Assembly (NCBI GenBank): GCA_001464935.1
Contig: LNEL01000043.1
Span: forward strand, 1 to 64,000
Direction: 5' to 3'
DNA from: Gammaproteobacteria bacterium Ga0077536
GTDB lineage: Bacteria; Pseudomonadota; Gammaproteobacteria; Ga0077536
DNA length: 64,000 bases
Position 1 is the stretch's first letter; every line of letters starts with the position of its first letter. The notes below the pieces were generated by a model. It did not search any database. It was not told the origin of the DNA and saw nothing but the letters and a program-made list of their open reading frames with translations. Both the position numbers and the translations under genes were made by a program. Positions 23,726-31,995 of this stretch are shown here, piece after piece.

Positions 23726-24649
23726 TCAGAGCCTGATTTCGCGCGCCGTCACGCGCGGCCGCGCCTGCGAGCGATCGACACAGATGAGCCCGTACTCGGG
23801 CACCTCGATCCAGGACGTGTGGTCGGCGGTCAGCGGCTCGGACGCGATGATCACCGCGTCTGCCGCGTCCTCGGCGCCGATCATCTTCCACTCGCCCTCA
23901 TGCCAGCCGAAATCGCGGCCCAGCGTGTACCACAGACTCAGGTAACGCAGGTTCGCCTCGTTGACGCGCGAAGGCTCGTGCGTCGCATAGCGACCGTAGT
24001 CGAAGCAGTGGCGCACGCCGAGCGCAAGTTCGCCATCGCTGATGAACAGATTCACCGACGACGAAGTCGCGATGCCCGCGCGATGGCGCGCGGCACCAAT
24101 AATGTCCAGCGTGTCCAGCACGGCCTGTTCGAGTTCCGCTGCCGCATACGCCAGCGGATCGGCCAGGCGCGAGACGAGCAGCGCGGCGATCCATTCGCTG
24201 TCGGTGGTGCCGGCAATCTGGCGACGAAAGGCCGGCTTCACCTCGCGCGCGAGATCGTCGCGATAGTCGGCGATGCGGTGCAGATCGCCGTTGTGCGCGA
24301 GACCCAGGCGAGTGCCGCTGAAGGTGAACGGGTGGGTGTTCTGCAGCGAGATCGTCACGTCCGTGCTGTACGCGACGCCGCGCACGTGCGCGAGCAGGCA
24401 GGACGCGCGCACTTTGCCCGCCAGCGCTTTCAGATTGCGATCGAACACCGGCAGTGAGGTCGAACGGTATTCATAGGGCAGGACGGGATCGGCCGAGTCG
24501 CGGTCCCAGGCCAGCATGCCGAAGCCCGCGAGATTCAACAGGTGCAGCATCCGCGGATTGAGCGACTGGCGCACGAGCGCGCTGTCCGGCTGAAACAGCA
24601 GATGATCGAGCAGCACGGGAGGTCCGAGATAGAGCAGGGCACGGCACAT
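23726..24649 (-). CDS. Class II glutamine amidotransferase domain protein (YafJ-like)
   Basis: A 307-residue N-terminal-nucleophile amidotransferase. After removal of Met1 the catalytic Cys2 (MCRALLYLG) would attack glutamine. The family pattern continues with NLAGFGMLAWD, LLAHVRGVAYSTD, NTHPFTF, GLAHNGDLH and TTDSEWIAALLVSRL. It resembles YafJ and EgtC-type stand-alone glutaminases. The partner enzyme that would receive ammonia is not evident. It is convergent with the cyclic-nucleotide-domain gene, with 13 bases between stops, and divergent from the SDR at 24810. Confidence 0.85.
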   Translation of the reverse strand: MCRALLYLGPPVLLDHLLFQPDSALVRQSLNPRMLHLLNLAGFGMLAWDRDSADPVLPYEYRSTSLPVFDRNLKALAGKVRASCLLAHVRGVAYSTDVTISLQNTHPFTFSGTRLGLAHNGDLHRIADYRDDLAREVKPAFRRQIAGTTDSEWIAALLVSRLADPLAYAAAELEQAVLDTLDIIGAARHRAGIATSSSVNLFISDGELALGVRHCFDYGRYATHEPSRVNEANLRYLSLWYTLGRDFGWHEGEWKMIGAEDAADAVIIASEPLTADHTSWIEVPEYGLICVDRSQARPRVTAREIRL

Positions 24650-24809
24650 GCAGTTGGACTCCGGTTCGCGGCGCTTGCCACACGATACTCAAGCCCACGG
24701 GAATCGGCGATAGTGCCGGCCATGACGCAGGTGGCCGAGCGACCGGCGTCGCGGCCCGCCGTCGACGCCTGAGCCGCCGCTGCGGTCACCGGACACCGAG
24801 GAGCGAAGG

Positions 24810-25589
24810 ATGGAACAGATGAACGAACTCTTTTCGATTGCGGGCAAGGTGGCGCTCGTCACCGGGGGCTCGCGCGGCATTGGCCTGATGATCGCGCGCA
24901 GCTTCGTGGCGGCCGGCGCCAGAGTGTACGTGTCCTCGCGCAAGGCGGCAGCCTGCGAGGCAACGGCGCAGGCGCTGTCCGGGCCGGGTGAGTGCCTGCC
25001 GCTGCCGGCCGATGTCTCGCGCATGGACGACATCGCGCGCGTCGTCGAGACCCTCACGGCGCGCGAGGGGCGGCTCGATATTCTCGTCAACAACGCGGGC
25101 GCGACCTGGGGCGCGCCGCTGGGTCAATTTCCGGAGGCGGGCTGGGACAAGGTGATGGATTTGAACGTCAAGGGCATGTTCTTCCTGACGCAGAGCCTGC
25201 TGCCATTGCTGACGGCGCACGCGACGGCGGCAGCACCCGCACGCGTGATCAACATCGGCTCGGTCGATGGCATGCACACACCGGCCTTCGACAACTTCTC
25301 CTACAGCCCATCGAAAGCCGCGGTCCACCAGATGACGCGCATGCTGGCCACGCACCTTGCGGCACGCCACGTCACGGTCAACGCGATCGCGCCGGGTCCG
25401 TTCGCCACCGACATGATGGCGCCGATGGTCGCCACGATGGGGGAGACGATTCTCGGCAAGGTGCCGCTGCACCGCATGGGCGAGGAAGCGGACATCGGCG
25501 GCATGGCCATCTGCCTTGCGTCGCGTGCGGGCGCCTTTGTCACCGGCGCCGTGATCCCGGTCGACGGGGGGCTGCTCGCCGCCAGTTGA
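24810..25589 (+). CDS. Short-chain dehydrogenase/reductase, classical (FabG-like)
   Basis: A 259-residue NAD(P)-dependent SDR with all canonical elements: the TGGSRGIG glycine motif at residues 18-25, the NNAGA stabilising motif, the catalytic Ser in INIGSVDG, and Tyr-x-x-x-Lys in YSPSKAAVH. It ends with IPVDGGLLAAS, as FabG-like enzymes do. A GAGGAG ribosome binding site supports the ATG at 24810. It is probably a single-gene unit. The reaction is an alcohol/ketone interconversion; the substrate is unknown and could belong to the acyl-CoA catabolism encoded elsewhere in the window. Confidence 0.9.
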   Translation: MEQMNELFSIAGKVALVTGGSRGIGLMIARSFVAAGARVYVSSRKAAACEATAQALSGPGECLPLPADVSRMDDIARVVETLTAREGRLDILVNNAGATWGAPLGQFPEAGWDKVMDLNVKGMFFLTQSLLPLLTAHATAAAPARVINIGSVDGMHTPAFDNFSYSPSKAAVHQMTRMLATHLAARHVTVNAIAPGPFATDMMAPMVATMGETILGKVPLHRMGEEADIGGMAICLASRAGAFVTGAVIPVDGGLLAAS

Positions 25590-25669
25590 GGCCGCTGCGG
25601 CCGGAATGCTTGATCCCGAAAGCACGAACCCCGCCGCAGCGGGGTCCGTCTTCAATCGCGTCCCGACGC

Positions 25670-26425
25670 TCAGCCGCGGCGCAGTCGACGCCAGCCGAAG
25701 GTCGCGAGCGCCGAGCCCATCAGCCACACACCCGCCGGCAGCGGCACTGGCACGGGACCGGTGCCCGCCATCAGCACGACGGCAGTGTTACCTTCCGGCG
25801 CGACCGGCAGGTCGGTCCAGGCGGTCGCGTCTCCGAGCACTTCCCAGCCGTCGAGCAACGGGTCCGATTCGAAGCCGCCATTGTCGATCAGCGCGCCGTT
25901 GAGCTGGATGTTGTCGAGGATGAGGCCCGACTCGACGATGATGTCCGTCGTGTCGACGACGCCGAACGCCAGCGTGATGGTGCCGCTCTCCGCGAAGTTC
26001 ACGGTGAAGCGCTCGAAGCCGGGCGTGCTGCCGAGCACATCCGGCACCCGGTACTCGGTGAAGAGTGTGGCGCCGGACGGCGCCAGCGGATCCGCCGACG
26101 AGGCCAGCCGGTCGAGCAGTCCGTTCACCGCGAAGAACGCGAAGTCGACGATGTCATTGGCGGCGTTCAACGGGCCTTCGTCGGTGCCGAACAACCAGTC
26201 GAAACTGAGCGTGTCGCCCGCGCTGACCTGGAAGCTGCGACGAATCGCCGAACCGCGCGTGACTTCTTCGCCCTCGACGCCGAAGCGCGGATTGATGGCC
26301 TCGATGGCCTCGACCGTGGTGCCCAGGAACTCTGCGAGCTCCGCTTTGGTGGCGGTGTCGGCGTGGGCGGCGACCGCGCCGAGTAGGCCGCCTGCCAGCG
26401 CGCCGGCTTTCAATGCCTGTTTCAT
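25670..26425 (-). CDS. Exported protein with C-terminal VPLPA/PEP-type exosortase sorting signal
   Basis: A 251-residue protein with an N-terminal signal peptide (KAGALAGGLLGAVAAHA) and a C-terminal tripartite sorting signal: PVPLPAGVWLMGSALATFG followed by the basic tail WRRLRRG. This is the arrangement recognised by exosortases (PEP-CTERM or VPLPA-CTERM variants). The mature part is a beta-rich, aspartate-rich domain (FSFDWLFGTDEG-like segment, DNIQLNGALIDNGGFES) similar to choice-of-anchor carbohydrate-type domains. No exosortase gene is in the window. A second protein with the same tail is encoded at 31996-33036. Confidence 0.8.
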   Translation of the reverse strand: MKQALKAGALAGGLLGAVAAHADTATKAELAEFLGTTVEAIEAINPRFGVEGEEVTRGSAIRRSFQVSAGDTLSFDWLFGTDEGPLNAANDIVDFAFFAVNGLLDRLASSADPLAPSGATLFTEYRVPDVLGSTPGFERFTVNFAESGTITLAFGVVDTTDIIVESGLILDNIQLNGALIDNGGFESDPLLDGWEVLGDATAWTDLPVAPEGNTAVVLMAGTGPVPVPLPAGVWLMGSALATFGWRRLRRG

Positions 26426-26479
26426 ATGTCTGTCCCTGTCGTGATGAACTGTGCCGGGTCCCGGAGAGTCGTGAGTCTG

Positions 26480-26498
26480 CCGCGGCTCCCAGCCGCGG
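26480..26498. other. GC-rich perfect hairpin upstream of the sorted-protein gene
   Basis: CCGCGGCT - CCC - AGCCGCGG forms an 8-bp stem with a 3-base loop. It lies in the 265-base gap between the TonB-dependent receptor (ending at 26691) and the sorted protein (starting at 26425), both on the minus strand. There is no T-tract, so it is not a standard intrinsic terminator. It could be a leader structure or a Rho-type processing site. Confidence 0.35.
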
Positions 26499-26690
26499 CC
26501 TTGTCAGATTATGTGCACCGCGTCACACATCGCTCAAGAGGCAGGTTCATTCCCTGAGGCCCAGTTGTGCGAAGTACTTCACATCCGGGACCGATCGCCG
26601 ACGCAACCTTGGCATCGTGGCTTCCAGCTCGCATGTCCGCCCTCGAGCTTTCACCAGGCGGGTGCCAGCCTGGACGCCGCTGGCGGCCGC

Positions 26691-28760
26691 TCAGAACGGC
26701 AAGGTCAGGCTCAGACGCAGCTGTGCGGGCTCGACCGGGTGAAAATGCCGGTCATCGAATCCGTCTGCAGGTTCGCCGGCGAGGCGGGATGCATAGAAAT
26801 AGTCGATGTCGTTGTCTTCGGCATCGAGCAGATTGAACGCGCTCAGCGCGACTCGCACGCCTGACCTGAATTCGTAACCGGCCTCCCCGTTGAGCAACAG
26901 CGTGGCGTCGGCACGCACGCTGTCATCTTCGATCAGGGGCCTCGATCCGAAGTAGCGCAGACGCAGACTGCCGAAGTAGCCGTTCAGATCGTGGACCGTC
27001 ACGCCGGCTGCGACTACCCGCTCGATGGCGCCGGGGATCTCCTCGCCAGCCGGATCCCCGTCCTTGAACGCCGCTTTGCTGAACGCAAAGTCGGCATCGA
27101 AGCCGAGCCAGTGCACAGGAGTGTAGTAGTTCGTCCATTCGATGCCGTAGCGACGGCTGGGGCGGCTCGCCTCGGTATTGCCGGCGTCCCCGATGAACAG
27201 CAGTTCCGAATCGATGTCGAGCAGAAAGCCCGAGAGCGTGGTTTGCAGTCCTGCGACGCGCGCACTGCGCAACCCGACTTCCGCCCCTTTGGCACGCACC
27301 AGCGCATCGACGCGGTCGGTTGCCGCGCCGCTCGCCGGATCGACGCGGATGGTCGTGCCCCTCGCATCGTTGCTGTGAAAGCCGTAGCCGCCGCTGAGAT
27401 AGATCTCCGTGTCCAGCCAGGGGCCGAGAATCAACGCAGCCTTCGGGCTCGCGAGACCGTCACTTGCGGTGCCGCTGTTCAGCGCGTTGTTCGCGTCGAC
27501 GTCGAAGTGATAGAAATCGCCGCGCAGGCCGATCTGGGTGCGCAGTTTCGGCAGCCACTGCGTGCGTTGTTCGAGATAGGGTGACACGCTCAATTGCCGC
27601 ACGGCGTCCTGGCGCGTGACGCCGAGCCGGCGCTGGCGCTGGCTGTGGAAGAGTCCCACGCTGTCGATGTCGTCGTAGCGCAGCTGCAAGCCGGCAGTGT
27701 GTTGCGTGCTGAGTCCGCCGAGGGTGCCGAACCAGTGGCGATGCGCCTCACCACCGTAGATCTGCCGCCGATCTTCCTGCTCGAACTGATCGCCCCGGTC
27801 CGGATCGTCGAGGAAGTACGTGAAGTTCGAAAACAGGTTCAGGCCGTAATCAATCGCATAGCCGCTGAGGTGGGTCTCGGTCGTGTCCGAGGCGCGCTGC
27901 CAGCTGCCGGAGAGGCTGTAGCGGTGCGTGCGTCCGCCATTGGTGTCGTCGAGCGCGCCGAAGCGCGAGACGAGGCCGGCCCTGACGGCCCGCAGTGGAA
28001 TCTGATCGGTCGAGTTCCAGTCGTTGCCGTAGGCCATGCCCGTCACGTGCCACCCGTCGCGCTGGGTGCCCCGGCCGTAGCGCACCACGCCCGTGTAGCG
28101 GTTGCTGTTCTCGGGCAGGTCCCACGGGCCGTCACTGAACTGCGCGTCGACGGCGCCGAGCAGCGTGCCACTGGCGGCGGCGGTCGACCCGGCGAGCAGG
28201 CCGCGCTGGTAGCCGTAATGGCCGATCGTCAACTCGACCACGTTGCGTGGCAGCTCATCGAGCAGGCTGATGCGCGCGGCCCCTGCGGCCGAAAAATCAC
28301 CGGCATCGGCGTAGTAGGGCCCCTTGCGGTAATGGATGCCGCTGACGAGCTCGGGGATCAGGAAATTGAGATCGGTGTAGCCCTGGCCATGACCATGCGT
28401 CGGCAGGTTGACCGGCATGCCGTCGACAAAGGTTGCGAAATCGGTGCCGTGGTCGAGATTGAAGCCGCGCAGGAAAAGCTGGTTCGCCTTGCCGCTGCCA
28501 CTGTGCTGCGTGAGGATGAGTCCGGGCACCGTCTCCAGCACTTCGCCAACGCGCGACAGGGGCCGCGCCGCGAGCTGCCGTGCGCCAACAACCCCTTCGG
28601 TCGCGTTGTCGGCGATGCCGAGCAGCCGGTCGGAACGTTCGACGACCGTGACTTCTTCGTCTGCAAGGGTGTCGACCCGGTCCTTTGCTGCGCTCGTCGC
28701 GGGCATGATGAGCACCGCGAGCAGGGCCGCCCGGCAGAGGATGGCGTGCAACCAGTCCAT
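26691..28760 (-). CDS. TonB-dependent outer-membrane receptor
   Basis: A 689-residue ligand-gated outer-membrane transporter. It has a signal peptide (LHAILCRAALLAVLIMPATSAA), a TonB box-like stretch (EEVTVVER), and a plug domain containing VGEVLETVPGLI, QLFLRGFNLDHGTDFATFVD and MPVNLPTHGHGQGYTDLNFL. A long barrel ends with the characteristic aromatic strand LRLSLTLPF. The plug resembles receptors annotated for siderophore or vitamin-like ligands, but the ligand is not predictable. No TonB/ExbBD, periplasmic binding protein or Fur-like site is visible nearby. It follows, at 142 bases, an operon of enoyl-CoA hydratase and LLM flavoprotein on the same strand, so uptake of the compound they degrade is possible. 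Confidence 0.9.
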   Translation of the reverse strand: MDWLHAILCRAALLAVLIMPATSAAKDRVDTLADEEVTVVERSDRLLGIADNATEGVVGARQLAARPLSRVGEVLETVPGLILTQHSGSGKANQLFLRGFNLDHGTDFATFVDGMPVNLPTHGHGQGYTDLNFLIPELVSGIHYRKGPYYADAGDFSAAGAARISLLDELPRNVVELTIGHYGYQRGLLAGSTAAASGTLLGAVDAQFSDGPWDLPENSNRYTGVVRYGRGTQRDGWHVTGMAYGNDWNSTDQIPLRAVRAGLVSRFGALDDTNGGRTHRYSLSGSWQRASDTTETHLSGYAIDYGLNLFSNFTYFLDDPDRGDQFEQEDRRQIYGGEAHRHWFGTLGGLSTQHTAGLQLRYDDIDSVGLFHSQRQRRLGVTRQDAVRQLSVSPYLEQRTQWLPKLRTQIGLRGDFYHFDVDANNALNSGTASDGLASPKAALILGPWLDTEIYLSGGYGFHSNDARGTTIRVDPASGAATDRVDALVRAKGAEVGLRSARVAGLQTTLSGFLLDIDSELLFIGDAGNTEASRPSRRYGIEWTNYYTPVHWLGFDADFAFSKAAFKDGDPAGEEIPGAIERVVAAGVTVHDLNGYFGSLRLRYFGSRPLIEDDSVRADATLLLNGEAGYEFRSGVRVALSAFNLLDAEDNDIDYFYASRLAGEPADGFDDRHFHPVEPAQLRLSLTLPF

Positions 28761-28902
28761 GATCTCGCTTTCCGTTCAACTTGAGTGCCTGGCGCGGATG
28801 CGGGCCGCGTCGGGCGCTGCCGCGCACCGATAGTGTTGCGCGCAAGTGTTACGCGAAAAGGATGACGGTGGATGCGGGATGCGCGAGCAGGCGCGGCCGT
28901 GC

Positions 28903-29781
28903 TCAGGTCGGCAGCAGCTCCCCGGCGAGCGCGTCGAGTTCACGTCGCATCCCGTCGTGGTCGCGCGCCAACAGCCAGATCGTGACGTGCTCCGCGCCAG
29001 CGGCGGCGAGTGCCTCGACGTCGCGGCGCTTGCGCCACTGTTCCCACGCGCCGAACACGGTGAGCCGGATCGTCGCCGGATCGCGCCCGGCCGCTTCGGC
29101 CAGCGCATGCAGTTGCGCACGGCCATCGGAGAACTGCGCGATTTCGCGGATCACCGGCAGCCAGCCGTCACCCCATTCGACGATGCGCCGGAACACGCGA
29201 CGCGCCCACTGGTCGCCGAACATGATGCCGCCGAGATAGATCGGCGGATGCGGTTGCTGCACCGGTTTCGGATAACAGCGCACCGGCGGAAAGTCATAGT
29301 AGCGGCCGTGATACTCGGCGGCGTCCTGTGTCCAGCACGCCTTCATCACCGCGATGGCTTCCTTGACCTGCGACCAGCGATGCTCGAAATCGCCACCGAG
29401 GATTGCCGATTCCTCCTTGTTCCAGCCCGCGCCGATGCCGAAGTGGAAGCGGCCCTGGCTGTACGCGTCGAGCGACGCGATTTCCTTCGCGAGGTGCAGC
29501 GGATGCCGTTCGGGGACGAGCAGCACGCCGGTGCCGACTTCGATCGTCGTCGTTGCCGTCGCCGCTCGCATCAGCGCGATCAGCGGATCGGGCATTTGCC
29601 ACAGGTAGTCCGGATCCGGCCCCGTGCCCGGATTGCCGGGGTAAGGCGTGCTGTAGTTGACCGGCAGGATGATGTGATCCGGGACCCAGTACGACGCGAA
29701 GCCGAGCGCTTCCGCATGACGGGCGACGATGGCCGGATCGGCCTTCGCGTCGGGCAGGATCGAAAAGACACCGATTTTCAT
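28903..29781 (-). CDS. LLM class flavin-dependent oxidoreductase (TIGR03619-like, F420/FMN type)
   Basis: A 292-residue luciferase-like (TIM-barrel) oxidoreductase. It begins MKIGVFSILPDAKADPAIVA, with the family patterns LGFASYWVPDHI, IEVGTGVLLVPERHPLHLAKEIASLD (in two parts), GRFHFGIGAGWNKEE and PIYLGGIMF. These resemble the mycobacterial-type F420-dependent group, but homologues in proteobacteria may use FMN. No F420 biosynthesis gene is in the window. The start at 29781 was chosen because upstream sequence in frame is non-coding in character. It follows the enoyl-CoA hydratase gene by 28 bases and is probably in the same operon. Confidence 0.85.
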   Translation of the reverse strand: MKIGVFSILPDAKADPAIVARHAEALGFASYWVPDHIILPVNYSTPYPGNPGTGPDPDYLWQMPDPLIALMRAATATTTIEVGTGVLLVPERHPLHLAKEIASLDAYSQGRFHFGIGAGWNKEESAILGGDFEHRWSQVKEAIAVMKACWTQDAAEYHGRYYDFPPVRCYPKPVQQPHPPIYLGGIMFGDQWARRVFRRIVEWGDGWLPVIREIAQFSDGRAQLHALAEAAGRDPATIRLTVFGAWEQWRKRRDVEALAAAGAEHVTIWLLARDHDGMRRELDALAGELLPT

Positions 29782-29809
29782 GCCTGGTTTCCTCTGCTGG
29801 TGTGGGCTG

Positions 29810-30589
29810 TCAGCCCGTCTGCTGGCGACCGCGATCGAGCACCGCGCGGCGGCGGGCTTCGACCGCCTCGGGTGACACGGCCGCGTTGTACTCGACGGCG
29901 ACACGCGCTTCGAGCGCCATGGCCTTGGCGAAGGACAGCGCGTACCCCTCGTCGATCAGGCGCTTGTACGACACCAGCATGTCCGGTTCGAGACTCAGCA
30001 TGTCGGCCGCGAGACGCTGGCAGGTCGGCAGCAGCTGATCGGCGTCGACCACGCGATTGACGAGGCCCCAGCGCTCGGCGGTGGCCGCGTCGACGAAGTT
30101 GCCCGTCAGGCTCATTTCCTTGGCCCGACCGATGCCGATCAGGCGCGACAGCCGTTGACTGAGGCCCCAGGCCGGATGCACGCCAACGCGGCCGTGCGTG
30201 TCGGCGAAGCGCGCGGTGGGGCTCGCGATCAGCAGATCGCAGCCGAGGGCCAGTTCGAAGCCGCCGGTCACCGCGGCGCCATTGATGGCGCCGATGACAG
30301 GGCCGCGGAACGCGGCCATCGCTGCCGTCGGATCGAACGCCGGATCACGCGGCGCGCCGACCTGGGACTCGCCGCTGCCGAGCTCCTTCAAATCGATGCC
30401 GGCGCAGAACGCGCGGCCGGCGCCGGTGAGGATGGCCACACGCGTGCTGCCGTCAGCGTCCAGCTCGCGAAAGGCGGTGGCGATGCGTGCGCGCAGCTCG
30501 CGTGTCAGCGCGTTCAGGCTCGCGGGCCGGTTCAGCGTCACGGTCGCGATGCCGTCTGCCCGCGCGACGAGCAGAATATCGTCGGTCAT
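29810..30589 (-). CDS. Enoyl-CoA hydratase/isomerase family protein (crotonase fold)
   Basis: A 259-residue crotonase-family enzyme acting on CoA thioesters. The oxyanion-hole motifs are AGRAFCAGIDLKEL and NGAAVTGGFELALGCDLLIAS; the Glu in GGFELA matches the first catalytic acid of enoyl-CoA hydratase. The second acid, in the usual FGxPE motif, is replaced (FADTHGRVGVHP), as in several subgroups with isomerase or other activity. The substrate is therefore uncertain. The start at 30589 follows the pattern MTDDILLVARADGIATVTLN, and a longer upstream frame is not credible. It is first in an operon with the LLM flavoprotein and divergent from the cupin gene by 111 bases. Confidence 0.88.
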   Translation of the reverse strand: MTDDILLVARADGIATVTLNRPASLNALTRELRARIATAFRELDADGSTRVAILTGAGRAFCAGIDLKELGSGESQVGAPRDPAFDPTAAMAAFRGPVIGAINGAAVTGGFELALGCDLLIASPTARFADTHGRVGVHPAWGLSQRLSRLIGIGRAKEMSLTGNFVDAATAERWGLVNRVVDADQLLPTCQRLAADMLSLEPDMLVSYKRLIDEGYALSFAKAMALEARVAVEYNAAVSPEAVEARRRAVLDRGRQQTG

Positions 30590-30700
30590 GGTCGTCTCCA
30601 GCGTAGGGGCGAGGCGCGGATCGCCTCGCGCCGTGCCATGATGCCACGCGCCGTTGCGGCGAACAGCCACCGCGTCGAACACGAGCGCGAGGAGAGAACC

Positions 30701-31054
30701 ATGACGAGTCCTGCCCTCGTGCGATTCAACGCACGAGCAACCTCCGGAGAAGCCAGTCTGCCGCCGGCCGAACGCCTGCTGTCGGGTCACCCGCTGCAGA
30801 CGGTCGACAACGTCTACAGCGATCCGTCGGGGCGTTTTCACGCCGGCACCTGGACCTGCGAGGTCGGCGCCTGGCGCGTGGAGTACACGGAGCACGAGTT
30901 CTGCCAGTTGCTCGAAGGCCGTGTGCGCCTGACCGACGACGCGGGCCGCGTGACCGAACTGGGCGCCGGTGACGCGTTCGTGATCCCGGCCGGTTTTCGC
31001 GGCACCTGGGAAACGCTGGTTCCCTGTCGCAAGGTCTACGCGATCTGCGAGTGA
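30701..31054 (+). CDS. Cupin-domain protein
   Basis: A 117-residue single-domain cupin of the small DUF861/EutQ-like type. The pattern YTEHEFCQLLEGRVRLTDDAG followed by LGAGDAFVIPAGFRGTWETL matches the two cupin motifs, with a Glu-His region replaced in part, so metal binding is not assured. Its ribosome binding site is GAGGAGAG. The stop overlaps the GTG start of the peptidoglycan glycosyltransferase (GTGA), showing translational coupling. A role with the cell-wall enzyme is inferred only from that overlap. Confidence 0.8.
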   Translation: MTSPALVRFNARATSGEASLPPAERLLSGHPLQTVDNVYSDPSGRFHAGTWTCEVGAWRVEYTEHEFCQLLEGRVRLTDDAGRVTELGAGDAFVIPAGFRGTWETLVPCRKVYAICE

Positions 31055-31842
31055 GTCGCGCTGCGCGCATCGACCCCGATCCGGACGGCGAGCGTCGGCG
31101 CGCCGCCCGCGCCCGTCTGGGCCTCGAAGACGCCCCGCCGGTCCGGCGGCCGCGGCGCCGTCGGCCGCTGCGCGCGCTGCGCGCGCTGCTGCTCGGCGTG
31201 TTCGCCGCTGCGCTGCTGAGCCTGCTGCCGGTCGTCCTGCTGCGCTACGTCGATCCACCGCTGACCGCGCTGATGCTGGGCGAGTGGCTCGACGCCACGC
31301 GCACCGGCGACAGCGGCTTCAGCCTCGATCGGCAGTGGCGGCCGCTGAAGGCAATGTCGCCGTTGGCCGCGGCGGCGGTGATTGCCGCCGAGGATCAGAA
31401 ATTCCGCGCTCACCACGGCTTTGATTTCGAGGCGATCAGCGCGGTGCTCGCGGCGCGCGACGCCGGTGCGCCACTGCGCGGGGCCAGCACGATCACCCAG
31501 CAGGTCGCCAAGAACCTGTTCCTGTGGCGTGGCCGGCATTGGGTGCGCAAGGGGCTCGAGGCCTGGTTCACCATCTGGCTCGAAGTGCTGTGGTCGAAGG
31601 ACCGCATTCTCGAGATCTATCTGAACGTCGCGCAGTTCGGGCGCGGTGTCTATGGTGTCGAAGCGGCCAGTCGCCGTTACTTCGGTCACGGCGCCAACGC
31701 GCTCGATGCGCCGGAGGCGGCGCTGCTCGCCGGCGCACTGCCGAACCCCGTGCACTATCGCGTCGACGCGCCGAACCGCGGGCTGCGCCGGCGCCAGGAC
31801 TGGATCCTGCGCCAGATGCGTCAACTCGGTCTGCCACGCTGA
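31051..31842 (+). CDS. mtgA: Monofunctional biosynthetic peptidoglycan transglycosylase
   Basis: A 263-residue GT51 glycosyltransferase that polymerises glycan strands from lipid II at the inner membrane. The basic N-terminal tail precedes one transmembrane helix (LLLGVFAAALLSLLPVVLL). The catalytic Glu114 is in AAEDQKFRAHHGFD, followed by GASTITQQVAKNLFL, KDRILEIYLNVAQFG and GVEAASRRYFG. There is no transpeptidase domain, so it is MtgA rather than a bifunctional penicillin-binding protein. The start is the GTG overlapping the cupin stop. A start within the basic N-terminal tail cannot be ruled out. Confidence 0.94.
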   Translation: MSRAARIDPDPDGERRRAARARLGLEDAPPVRRPRRRRPLRALRALLLGVFAAALLSLLPVVLLRYVDPPLTALMLGEWLDATRTGDSGFSLDRQWRPLKAMSPLAAAAVIAAEDQKFRAHHGFDFEAISAVLAARDAGAPLRGASTITQQVAKNLFLWRGRHWVRKGLEAWFTIWLEVLWSKDRILEIYLNVAQFGRGVYGVEAASRRYFGHGANALDAPEAALLAGALPNPVHYRVDAPNRGLRRRQDWILRQMRQLGLPR

Positions 31843-31995
31843 ATTCGCGCCGGCTGCACGAAATGCCAACCAGTTCGCATTTGCGAGCCTCGTCCTGATG
31901 AACTAACGCCGACTCCCCCGGCATCAATGCACATCAAGCGGGCAATGTGTGCCGCAGCATCAACAATAACGCCATCGGTGGCGGGGGAAGAAACC

